7,379 nucleotides of DNA from the NCBI GenBank assembly GCA_938074515.1, contig CALJFV010000200.1, forward strand, positions 1 through 7,379, written 5' to 3'. This document shows, in pieces, positions 1 through 6,680 of this stretch (position 1 is the stretch's first letter; every line of letters starts with the position of its first letter). Below the pieces are notes generated by a model, which was not told where the DNA came from, ran no database searches, and saw only the letters and a list, made by a program, of their open reading frames with translations. This DNA comes from an uncultured Flavobacteriaceae bacterium (GTDB lineage Bacteria; Bacteroidota; Bacteroidia; Flavobacteriales; Flavobacteriaceae). Position numbers and translations under genes: made by a program.

Positions 1-1144
1 CTTGCTCTATTTGGGCCTCGACTTGTTTGCTGCCTGGTACGAGCCAAGCAACTACATGAGGTGCTTTTTGTTTTCCTTTAACGGCTTGGGCTGCAACACG
101 AAAATCTTCTATTCTCGAGTTGGTGCAACTGCCAATAAATACATAATCAATAGGATGGCCCAGAAGAGACTGGCCTGAATTCAGTCCCATATATTTGAGC
201 GATTTTATAAAGGAGGCATCCTCTGATTGTGGGATTTGTGCGCCAATTTTAATTCCCATACCCGGATTAGTACCATAGGTAACCATCGGGGCAATATCTC
301 TGGCGTCAAAAAAGTATTCCTTGTCAAAAACCGCATCAGTATCGGTGGGAAGACTTTTCCAGTAGGTTAATTTTTGCGCCCACTGAGTCCCTTTTGGAGC
401 ATATAGTCTGCCCTGGACATAATCAAAAGTAGTTTGATCTGGAGCAATCATCCCTCCGCGTGCGCCCATCTCTATACTCATATTGCAAACGGTCATGCGG
501 CCTTCCATACTCATTTGCTCAAACACTTCGCCCGCATATTCGCAAAAATAACCGGTACCGGCATTTGTCCCAATTTGGGAAATGATATAAAGAATGACGT
601 CTTTGGGCAATACCCCTTTGGCAAGAGGGCCATTAATGGTAATCCGCATGGTCTTTGGCTTGGTCAAAAGTAAACTTTGACTGGCAAAAACTTGGGCTAC
701 TTGACTGGTCCCGATACCAAAGGCAATGCTGCCAAAAGCCCCATGGGTTGAGGTGTGACTGTCCCCGCAAACCATGGTCATACCCGGTTGAGTGATCCCC
801 AGTTCCGGGGCCATCACATGGACAATTCCATTATACTGATGCCCTAATCCGTAAAGGGTGACGCCGTATTTTTGGCAGTTGTCGGTGAGCTGCTGCAATT
901 GCTTTCTGCTCAGTGGATCTTTTACGGGTTTGTCTTGATCCAAGGTGGGGGTATTGTGATCTGCTGTCGCGACCACTTGATCTGGTCTAAACAATGTAAT
1001 GCCGCGATCCTCCAGCTCTTGAAAGGCCTGTGGACTGGTCACTTCGTGAATTAAATGTTTGTCTATATACAGCACGCTTGGCCCGTTGTCCATCTCCTCC
1101 ACTAAGTGTGCGTCCCATACTTTATCAAAAAGTGTTTTTGCCAT
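1..1144 (-). CDS. leuC: 3-isopropylmalate dehydratase large subunit (LeuC), C-terminus cut by window edge
   Basis: The minus-strand frame opens at the ATG in 1142-1144 and stays open for 381 codons to the left edge. The family is usually about 465 residues, so roughly 85 are missing. LeuC with LeuD forms cytoplasmic isopropylmalate isomerase, a 4Fe-4S aconitase-family enzyme that converts 2-isopropylmalate to 3-isopropylmalate in leucine synthesis. Visible signatures are the N-terminus [26 protein letters not shown] (GDSHT at about 127-131), [11 protein letters not shown] (about 226-236), and IGSCTNSR with the first cluster cysteine at C340. The other two cluster cysteines (a CxxC near residue 400) would lie outside the window. 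The protein matches LeuC rather than aconitase or homoaconitase in its motifs, and the neighbour leuA supports this. It lies 33 nt after leuA on the same strand, so the two are probably cotranscribed. No Shine-Dalgarno is visible; the leader is A/T rich. Confidence 0.97.
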   Translation of the reverse strand, partial: MAKTLFDKVWDAHLVEEMDNGPSVLYIDKHLIHEVTSPQAFQELEDRGITLFRPDQVVATADHNTPTLDQDKPVKDPLSRKQLQQLTDNCQKYGVTLYGLGHQYNGIVHVMAPELGITQPGMTMVCGDSHTSTHGAFGSIAFGIGTSQVAQVFASQSLLLTKPKTMRITINGPLAKGVLPKDVILYIISQIGTNAGTGYFCEYAGEVFEQMSMEGRMTVCNMSIEMGARGGMIAPDQTTFDYVQGRLYAPKGTQWAQKLTYWKSLPTDTDAVFDKEYFFDARDIAPMVTYGTNPGMGIKIGAQIPQSEDASFIKSLKYMGLNSGQSLLGHPIDYVFIGSCTNSRIEDFRVAAQAVKGKQKAPHVVAWLVPGSKQVEAQIEQ

Positions 1145-1177
1145 CGGATTATTTTGGGATTATTGTCAATTGAACAA

Positions 1178-2356
1178 TTATGAATTAATCAGGATTTCTG
1201 TGTAAACTTTGCTCGACTCAATGATGCGGTGGATATCACTATCCTGAACTTCCTTTTGTTGGTCGGCAAAACTTAAAAATGTTCGATACACCTCGTCTAA
1301 TTGAAGTTTAGTTAACTCATATCCCACTAATTTGGCGCGATAGGCTAGGGCGGCACGGCCACTGCGCGCCGTGAGTACAATCGCAGACTCTGTTACCCCA
1401 ACATCTTTTGGATCGATGATCTCGTATGTTTGTCTGTGCTTAATGACTCCGTCTTGATGGATGCCAGAACTATGGGCAAAGGCATTCGCCCCGACGATGG
1501 CCTTATTGGGCTGGGTATTCACTCCCATGTGATAAGAAACAAGTTGACTTGTTTTGTAGAGTTGGGGCGTTTTTATATTGGTAAATAAATTCAGCCCCGG
1601 ATGTTGTTTTAAGATCATCACCACCTCTTCTAAGGCCGTGTTCCCTGCGCGTTCGCCAACCCCGTTAATGGTGCATTCTATTTGTCTGGCTCCATGGGTC
1701 ACCCCGGCGATTGAGTTCGCAGTAGCCAACCCTAAATCATTGTGACAATGACAAGAAAGTATGGCTTTTTCAATGCCTTTTACGTTTTCTTTGAGGTACT
1801 TAATCTTCGCGCCGTATTCCTCTGGTAAACAATATCCTGTAGTGTCTGGAATATTTAACACAGTAGCGCCAGCTTTTATTGCGGCTTCGCACACGCGAGC
1901 CAAGTACTCATTTTCGGTGCGGCCTGCATCTTCGGCATAAAATTCTACATCCTCAACATATTTTTTGGCATAGGCCACCGCAGCATAGGCGCGCTCAATA
2001 ATTTCTTCTTGGGTGGACTTAAATTTGTACTTTATGTGTGAATCTGAGGTGCCAATTCCTGTGTGAATTCGTGGTTTTTTAGCCTTTTTTAAAGCCTCGG
2101 CTGCGACATCAATATCGTGCTCCACGGCTCTTGTTAAACCACAAACAGTCGCATTTTTAACTTGTTGAGCAATGGCCGCAACCGCTTCAAAATCTCCAGG
2201 ACTAGACACCGGAAACCCTGCTTCGATAACATCGACGCCCAAGGCTTCAAGCTGGTCGGCAATGATTAGTTTTTGGGCTTTATTGAGTTTACATCCTGGG
2301 ACCTGTTCTCCATCCCTGAGGGTGGTATCGAATATTTGAATTTGCTCAGCAGACAT
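1178..2356 (-). CDS. leuA: 2-isopropylmalate synthase, short form without regulatory domain
   Basis: This 392-aa cytoplasmic enzyme is expected to condense acetyl-CoA with 2-oxoisovalerate, the committed step of leucine synthesis. It is a DRE-TIM metallolyase: [10 protein letters not shown] at 9-18 carries the catalytic Arg14 and metal ligand Asp15, [13 protein letters not shown] is at 47-59, the HxH metal ligands are H203 and H205 within CHCHNDLG, and NGVGERAGN is at 231-239. [15 protein letters not shown] (289-303) begins the accessory helical region. The common long LeuA (about 510-520 aa) has a further C-terminal allosteric domain of about 130 residues; here the protein ends soon after the helical region. 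Leucine feedback inhibition through that domain is therefore not expected (inference). Homocitrate or citramalate synthase are alternatives in the same superfamily, but the immediate downstream leuC strongly favours LeuA. It is first in its operon, with 150 bp separating it from the divergent gene. Confidence 0.95.
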   Translation of the reverse strand: MSAEQIQIFDTTLRDGEQVPGCKLNKAQKLIIADQLEALGVDVIEAGFPVSSPGDFEAVAAIAQQVKNATVCGLTRAVEHDIDVAAEALKKAKKPRIHTGIGTSDSHIKYKFKSTQEEIIERAYAAVAYAKKYVEDVEFYAEDAGRTENEYLARVCEAAIKAGATVLNIPDTTGYCLPEEYGAKIKYLKENVKGIEKAILSCHCHNDLGLATANSIAGVTHGARQIECTINGVGERAGNTALEEVVMILKQHPGLNLFTNIKTPQLYKTSQLVSYHMGVNTQPNKAIVGANAFAHSSGIHQDGVIKHRQTYEIIDPKDVGVTESAIVLTARSGRAALAYRAKLVGYELTKLQLDEVYRTFLSFADQQKEVQDSDIHRIIESSKVYTEILINS

Positions 2357-2506
2357 TTGTGATTAATTATTTTGATAATTGAAGTACGAATTTATATTTT
2401 GTAGGGTATTTAAAGACTATTTTGCTCGTATTCATTACGGCGTTTACCGGCTCTTTTTTAAAATCAAATAACTGTAAATCAAATATTTAAATTCAGGTCG
2501 GTTCCT
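2357..2506. promoter_or_regulatory. Divergent intergenic region between leuA and the 514-aa protein gene
   Basis: This 150-bp AT-rich stretch separates the minus-strand leu operon from the plus-strand gene cluster, so promoters for both must lie here or extend into the flanking genes. No clear sigma-70 pair is visible. On the plus strand TATTTTG occurs at 2368-2374, 2395-2401 and 2418-2424; each is one base short of the Bacteroidota -7 consensus TAnnTTTG. On the minus strand TATTTG is read twice, within the direct repeat at 2461-2485. There is no recognisable attenuator, leader peptide, T-box or riboswitch. The promoter role is inferred from gene orientation only, and no exact start site can be named. 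Confidence 0.6.
2461..2485. repeat. Exact 10-bp direct repeat AAATCAAATA, start-to-start 15 bp
   Basis: AAATCAAATA is present at 2461-2470 and again at 2476-2485, with 5 bp between the copies (start-to-start 15 bp). The second copy ends 21 nt before the ATG of the 514-aa protein gene. Read on the minus strand each copy is TATTTGATTT, whose TATTTG resembles part of a Bacteroidota -7 box. It could be a regulator binding site, duplicated promoter-like elements for leuA, or chance in AT-rich DNA. Confidence 0.5.
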
Positions 2507-4051
2507 ATGCCCAAAATTCAAAAAGACAATTTATTCGATCTGATTAAATCCCTTTCCAAATCGGAGAAGCGTCAATTCAGTTTGTATGCGGGTCGTCTTG
2601 GGGTTAATGAGCAGGCCAAATTCATGCAGTTGTTTGCCATTTTGGACAAACAAAATCAATACAATGAGGCCCAGATTTTAGAACATAAAGCCATTTCTAA
2701 AAAACAATTGTCCAATCTCAAAGGACATCTTTACAAACAGATTTTAATCAGTTTAAGGTTAAATCCAATCCATCAAAATATACGTCTTCAAATACGTGAG
2801 CAATTAGATTTTGCCACCATACTTTATCACAAAGGTTTGTTCGGTCAAAGTTTAAAAATGTTGGAGCGCGCCAAAGGGATGGCTCTTGAGCACGAAGAGA
2901 AAAATATGGCGGCAGAAATCATTGAGCTTGAAAAAGTCATCGAGAGCCAGTACATTACCAGAAGCATCAGCAATAGGGCAGAGTTGCTGGTGGCGGAATC
3001 AGCAAAAATCGGTTCGCTCAATGAAATATCAAGTCAATTGTCCAATCTCTCCTTACAACTATACAGTCTTTTTTTACAAAAAGGTTACGTTAAAACGGAC
3101 ACAGAATTACGTTACGTTCGAGAGTTTTTTGCCAGTCGAATGCCTGAGGTTCAACTGGATGCCCTAGGTTTTCGAGAACGTCTCTGGTATTACAACGCCC
3201 AACTGTGGTACAATTTCATTATTCAAGACTTTTTGGCTTGCTTTACTTATGCCACCCGATGGACCGAGTTGTTTTATCGAGCGCCAAAAATGATTGATTT
3301 AAATCCTGTTTTTTATTTGCGAGGGGCTCAGTATTTGTTGGAGGCCTTGTTTTTTATCGGAGATGTTTCGCGGTTTCAAAGCGCGCTTGATCGATTTGAA
3401 CAAACGATAGATCGGCCTTCGTTTCCGCAGCGTGAAAACGTGCAAAGTTTAGCCTTTTTATATCGTTATGGCCATAAGTTTAACGCCCATTTTATGGCAG
3501 GGACTTTTCACGAGGGGCTGCGTTTGGTAGAACCTGTTTTGGCGGGAATCGAGCATTACCATGACAAAATAGATGAGCACCACATTATGATTTTTTATTA
3601 TAAAATTGCTTGCCTTTATTTTGGTTGTGGTGATTACAAATTATGCATCAAATACCTGGGATTGATTATTGAAAATAAGTCTTTGGGCATGCGCGAGGAC
3701 TTGCTTTGTTTTTCAAGGATATTAAATCTTGTGGCCCATTATGAGGCGGGTATTGATTATCAAATTGAGCGGCTAATATTGACCACTTATAAGTTTTTAA
3801 TTAAAATGGAAGACTTGCACCAAGTCCAACGCGCGATGATTTCATTTATAAGAAGTTTGACTCAAGTCTATCCCCATGAAATCAAAAAATCATTCAAAGG
3901 ATTACATGAGACCTTGAGCCAATACAAAAATGATCCTTTTGAGCGCCGGAGTTTTCTCTATTTAGATATCTTAACTTGGCTGCAAAGCAATATTGAGGGA
4001 AGAAGTATTCCAGAAATTATTCAACAGCGTGTGGCACAATCTACACCTTAA
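2507..4051 (+). CDS. Uncharacterised all-helical TPR-like protein (514 aa)
   Basis: I cannot assign a function. The 514-aa product has no signal peptide and no convincing membrane span, so it is probably cytoplasmic. It looks almost entirely alpha-helical. The N-terminal section (about 8-85) contains LFDLIKSLSKSEKRQF and, at about 62-84, a basic helical stretch around SKKQLSNLKGHLYKQ. The rest resembles degenerate helical-repeat (TPR-like) units, for example around 98-131 (LYHKGLFGQSLKMLERA) and 363-391 (YKIACLYFGCGDYKLCIKYL). No enzymatic motif is evident. I recall proteins of this length and N-terminal type in Bacteroidota, so I read it as lineage-conserved rather than newly acquired. The ATG at 2507 is chosen because the recognised N-terminal motif begins ten residues later; the leader is not notably A-rich. 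It is the first plus-strand gene, divergent from leuA, and 10 nt before the OsmC-family gene, so it probably heads that transcript. Confidence 0.85.
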   Translation: MPKIQKDNLFDLIKSLSKSEKRQFSLYAGRLGVNEQAKFMQLFAILDKQNQYNEAQILEHKAISKKQLSNLKGHLYKQILISLRLNPIHQNIRLQIREQLDFATILYHKGLFGQSLKMLERAKGMALEHEEKNMAAEIIELEKVIESQYITRSISNRAELLVAESAKIGSLNEISSQLSNLSLQLYSLFLQKGYVKTDTELRYVREFFASRMPEVQLDALGFRERLWYYNAQLWYNFIIQDFLACFTYATRWTELFYRAPKMIDLNPVFYLRGAQYLLEALFFIGDVSRFQSALDRFEQTIDRPSFPQRENVQSLAFLYRYGHKFNAHFMAGTFHEGLRLVEPVLAGIEHYHDKIDEHHIMIFYYKIACLYFGCGDYKLCIKYLGLIIENKSLGMREDLLCFSRILNLVAHYEAGIDYQIERLILTTYKFLIKMEDLHQVQRAMISFIRSLTQVYPHEIKKSFKGLHETLSQYKNDPFERRSFLYLDILTWLQSNIEGRSIPEIIQQRVAQSTP

Positions 4052-4061
4052 AAAAAAAATT
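4050..4061 (+). promoter_or_regulatory. A10 tract linking stop of the 514-aa gene to the OsmC start
   Basis: A run of ten A residues (4050-4059) includes the last two bases of the TAA stop at 4049-4051 and ends two T's before the ATG at 4062. There is no Shine-Dalgarno in between. An A/T-rich leader directly before ATG is the usual initiation context in Bacteroidota, so this tract probably serves as the OsmC translation-initiation leader and supports the 4062 start. Confidence 0.55.
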
Positions 4062-4496
4062 ATGACCGTCACATTAACCCGACAGAACGAGGATTATCTA
4101 TTTCATGCCATGGGACCCAATCAACATTCGGTTACCTTGGACTTCAATAAGGAAGGCAGCCCTCAGGGGGCGTCCCCAATGGAGCTGTTGCTTATGGCCA
4201 TAGGGGGATGCAATGCCATTGATATCATTTATGTTTTAAAAAAACAACGGCAAACCGTAAGCAGTTATACCGTTAAGGTCACCGGTGAGCGCGCGGCGGT
4301 GGAAAAGGCAAATCCATTCAAATCGGCTATGGTAGAAATTTATTTGGAGGGGGAAATTGTGCCGGCAAAAGCGCTGCGTGCGGCTGCGTTGAGCTTTGAA
4401 CAGTATTGTTCCGTCTCGATGAGCCTGCGGGGCAGTATGTCTATAGATTATGCTGTGTTTGTCAATGGGGAAAGAGTTACTTCTTCTGAACCATGA
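4062..4496 (+). CDS. OsmC/Ohr-family protein (YhfA-like), 144 aa
   Basis: The product begins MTVTLTRQNEDYLFHAMG and is a full-length small OsmC-like protein. Features are SPQGASPMELLLMAIGGC with C50, followed by NAIDIIYVLKKQRQ, and a second conserved cysteine C116 in FEQYCSVSMSL. This two-cysteine arrangement is typical of the superfamily; in OsmC and Ohr the pair reduces organic or fatty-acid hydroperoxides in the cytoplasm, but the YhfA-like branch is poorly characterised, so peroxidase activity is inference. I chose the ATG at 4062 over the longer in-frame TTG at 3993: the extra 23 residues do not look like family sequence and would overlap the upstream coding region by 59 nt, while 4062 follows an A-rich leader. 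The stop overlaps the next gene's start by four bases. Confidence 0.92.
   Translation: MTVTLTRQNEDYLFHAMGPNQHSVTLDFNKEGSPQGASPMELLLMAIGGCNAIDIIYVLKKQRQTVSSYTVKVTGERAAVEKANPFKSAMVEIYLEGEIVPAKALRAAALSFEQYCSVSMSLRGSMSIDYAVFVNGERVTSSEP
4493..4496 (+). promoter_or_regulatory. ATGA start/stop overlap (OsmC to PLP ammonia-lyase)
   Basis: The ATG at 4493-4495 and the TGA at 4494-4496 share bases. Such overlaps usually mean translation is coupled by termination and reinitiation, so the two proteins are probably made from one mRNA at linked levels. No Shine-Dalgarno precedes the start. Confidence 0.7.
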
Positions 4497-5491
4497 ATTC
4501 AACAGATCGTCTTAGGCAATCCCAATCCTCCGATGCCCTTGGTAAATTGAGCGGACCGAGCAAAGCCGATTTACTCAATGTTGCTTCACTGATAGAGCCT
4601 TTGATTCATCGAACCCCCGTGGTGACCTCACATTATTTAAACGAACTCAGTGGGGCCTCGCTTTATTTTAAATGTGAACAGCTTCAACGCATGGGGGCAT
4701 TTAAAATGCGTGGGGCTTCAGCTGCTATAGCCGCGCTAACCGAGCAAGAGCGCGCTGCAGGTGTGGTAACTCATTCATCAGGTAATTTTGGGCAGGCCGT
4801 GGCTTTAGCGGCAAAAATTATGGGAATAAAGGCCTATGTGGTGATGCCTCAGGGAACTCCAAGGGTTAAGCGTGAGGCCGTATTGTGGTATGGCGCAGAG
4901 GTTACCGATTGCGAACTAAATTTGTCGGCTCGTGAACAAGCAACTGAAGAGATTATCAAAATAACCGGAGCAACGGCGCTCCACCCTTCCAATGCCATGC
5001 CAGTAATCTTGGGTAATGCGACTGCGACCATGGAACTTTTAGAAGAAATCCCGGAGCTGAATGGTGTTATTGCCCCAGTAGGGGGTGGCGGTCTTTTGGC
5101 TGGAACGGCACTAGCCACAGCCCATTTCGGAGAGAATTGCCTTTGTTGGGGTGCTGAACCAACTGCGGTTGACGATGCCTTTCGTTCTTTGAAACTTGGT
5201 GTGATTCAGACAAATGATCAAGCCAACACCATCGCCGATGGGTTAAAAACGCAATTGGGCTCCATTAATTTTCCCATAATTCAACATGGTGTTGCGTCAA
5301 TTTTTTGCGTTGATGAGAGAGAGATTATTGACTCCATGCGCCTTTTATGGGAGCGTACCAAGATGGTAGTTGAACCTTCGAGTGCGGTTGTTCTGGCAGC
5401 GGTATTAAAATATCCTGCGGAATTTAGGGGTAAAAAAATTGGCTTAATACTCTCGGGAGGCAACGTGGATTTAAGTCAGTTGCCCTTCTGA
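4493..5491 (+). CDS. PLP-dependent threonine ammonia-lyase / serine racemase-type enzyme, 332 aa
   Basis: This is a fold-type II PLP enzyme. FKMRGA (70-75) supplies the Schiff-base lysine K71. SSGNFGQA (95-102) is the substrate and carboxylate-binding loop, PVGGGGLLAG (195-204) binds the PLP phosphate, EPSSAV is at 294-299, and SGGN (321-324) holds the pyridine-nitrogen contact. GAEPTAVDDA (220-229) keeps E222 and D228 at places matching the divalent metal site of serine racemase. At 332 aa it has only the catalytic domain, like catabolic TdcB or serine racemase, and lacks the ACT-like regulatory domain of biosynthetic IlvA. It should convert threonine (and perhaps serine) to a 2-oxoacid plus ammonia; racemase activity or hydroxyaspartate ammonia-lyase activity cannot be excluded from sequence. 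The first about 25 residues are hydrophilic and longer than in many relatives, but no later ATG is available before the core. It is coupled to the OsmC gene by overlap. Confidence 0.9.
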   Translation: MNSTDRLRQSQSSDALGKLSGPSKADLLNVASLIEPLIHRTPVVTSHYLNELSGASLYFKCEQLQRMGAFKMRGASAAIAALTEQERAAGVVTHSSGNFGQAVALAAKIMGIKAYVVMPQGTPRVKREAVLWYGAEVTDCELNLSAREQATEEIIKITGATALHPSNAMPVILGNATATMELLEEIPELNGVIAPVGGGGLLAGTALATAHFGENCLCWGAEPTAVDDAFRSLKLGVIQTNDQANTIADGLKTQLGSINFPIIQHGVASIFCVDEREIIDSMRLLWERTKMVVEPSSAVVLAAVLKYPAEFRGKKIGLILSGGNVDLSQLPF

Positions 5492-5540
5492 TTTCATCGA
5501 GACGAGACTTGATTTTTAGTGACTTGAGCCACATTAATTA

Positions 5541-6680
5541 ATGCCGTATATTTGGGGCCTTTATCGAGTCATGAGATACAATTGGTGGTCGTTGATTTTT
5601 GGCGTTTTAAGCCCGGTGTTGTTGGCGCAACAGAGGGAGTTGAAGCCCTATGCGATTGAGCTCGATTATTTCTATGGCAGTATTTTGGAACACAATTCTG
5701 ATATTGCCCACCTGATCACGGGACATCCATCGGGCTTTAATCTGGCTTTCAACCGCAAGACTTATGGATACAATGAATGGGAGAGTCGTTACAACTATCC
5801 TGACTGGGGGTTTACCTTTAATTATCAAGATATGGGTAACCCTTATCTGGGTAAAAACTATGGGCTTTATGGCCATTTTAACTGGTATTTCTGGAAGCGT
5901 CGATTGCGCCTTGGTATTGGCCAAGGGGTTGCCATGGCGGGGAATCCATATGATGCAGAGGATAATAATCAAAATACGGCTTATGGCAGTCGTTTTATGA
6001 GTACGACTTTTTTAAAATTTAACCTCATTCAAGAAAATATTTATCGGGGAATAGGCGTCAGGTTGGGGACAGGAATAATTCATTACTCAAATGCTAATTT
6101 CAAAGCCCCAAACAACAGCACCAATACGCTTTATTTTTCTGCGGGGCTGAGTTACCAATCTCAAGAAGGGGTTATTTTGACCAGACACAATCATGGAGAT
6201 TGGCCAAGCCAATATTACAGTGAGCCGATAACCGTTAACGCCGTATTTCGCACGGGACTCAATGAAGCCGATGTTATTGGTCTAGGGCAATATCCTTTTT
6301 ATGTTTTTTCATTTTTTGCGGACAAACGGATCAACTATAAAAGTACCCTTCAACTCGGTGTCGATTTCTTTTTCTCAGACTTTTTAATTCACCTGATTCG
6401 CTATCGTCAATCGGCCTTCCCCGGAGATGGGATAGAACCCGGTTTGGACTATCGCCGTATTGGTGTATTTTTAGGTCATGAATTTCGCTTTCGCAAGACC
6501 GCTTTTGTTTCTCAACTTGGGCGCTATTTTTATTGGCCCTATGAATTTGAAAATAGACTTTACAATCGTTTAGGACTAAAGCGATATTTTGGAAAAGAAC
6601 ATTTTTTTGCCGCAATTACCCTGAAAGCCCACTGGGCAAAGGCAGAGGCTGTTGAATTTGGTATTGGGTATCGATTATGA
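5541..6680 (+). CDS. PagL-like acyloxyacyl hydrolase family outer-membrane protein (lipid A 3-O-deacylase-like)
   Basis: The product has an N-terminal export signal (basic residues, then WWSLIFGVLSPVLLA with probable cleavage before QQ, about residue 29/30) and many alternating aromatic-rich strands ending in FGIGYRL, as expected for an outer-membrane beta-barrel. The identifying motif is IIHYSNANFKAPN (179-191), matching the PagL HxSN...KxPN signature, with H181 and S183 as the presumed catalytic His and Ser. In Pseudomonas PagL the third catalytic residue is a Glu 14 positions after the His; the matching position here is N195. PagL removes the 3-O acyl chain of lipid A; whether this homologue does so is inference. 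At 379 aa it is about twice the size of PagL. The ATG at 5541 sits in an A/T-rich leader and is preferred; ATG 5571 would give a more compact signal peptide and is a real alternative. It lies 49 nt after the PLP enzyme and overlaps the next gene. Confidence 0.82.
   Translation: MPYIWGLYRVMRYNWWSLIFGVLSPVLLAQQRELKPYAIELDYFYGSILEHNSDIAHLITGHPSGFNLAFNRKTYGYNEWESRYNYPDWGFTFNYQDMGNPYLGKNYGLYGHFNWYFWKRRLRLGIGQGVAMAGNPYDAEDNNQNTAYGSRFMSTTFLKFNLIQENIYRGIGVRLGTGIIHYSNANFKAPNNSTNTLYFSAGLSYQSQEGVILTRHNHGDWPSQYYSEPITVNAVFRTGLNEADVIGLGQYPFYVFSFFADKRINYKSTLQLGVDFFFSDFLIHLIRYRQSAFPGDGIEPGLDYRRIGVFLGHEFRFRKTAFVSQLGRYFYWPYEFENRLYNRLGLKRYFGKEHFFAAITLKAHWAKAEAVEFGIGYRL
6677..6680 (+). promoter_or_regulatory. 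ATGA start/stop overlap (PagL-like to GIN lipoprotein)
   Basis: The ATG at 6677-6679 overlaps the TGA at 6678-6680 of the PagL-like gene, implying coupled translation of two envelope proteins. A second in-frame ATG at 6689 is possible, but the first fits the signal peptide as well. Confidence 0.65.

Noticed and set aside
434..1054. Plus-strand open frames at 434-673 and 872-1054
   Set aside because: They lie antisense to leuC, whose frame is intact with clear motifs, and their translations show no family features.
2886..3167. Plus-strand 93-aa open frame inside the 514-aa gene
   Set aside because: It is a shifted frame of an intact long gene, with no recognisable domain.
3993..4061. N-terminal extension of the OsmC-family protein from a TTG codon
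   Set aside because: It overlaps the end of the upstream gene, does not resemble OsmC N-termini, and a well-placed ATG follows at 4062.
4050..4061. A10 tract as a transcription terminator
   Set aside because: There is no GC-rich hairpin before it, the run is A rather than T on the coding strand, and the next gene starts at once.
4236..5463. Minus-strand open frames at 4236-4502, 4849-5118 and 5281-5463
   Set aside because: They are antisense shadows of the OsmC and PLP enzyme genes, low in plausibility and without motifs.
5492..5540. Possible terminator or separate promoter between the PLP enzyme and PagL-like genes
   Set aside because: No stable stem-loop with a T-run and no clear -33/-7 pair were found in the 49 bp, so readthrough is as likely.
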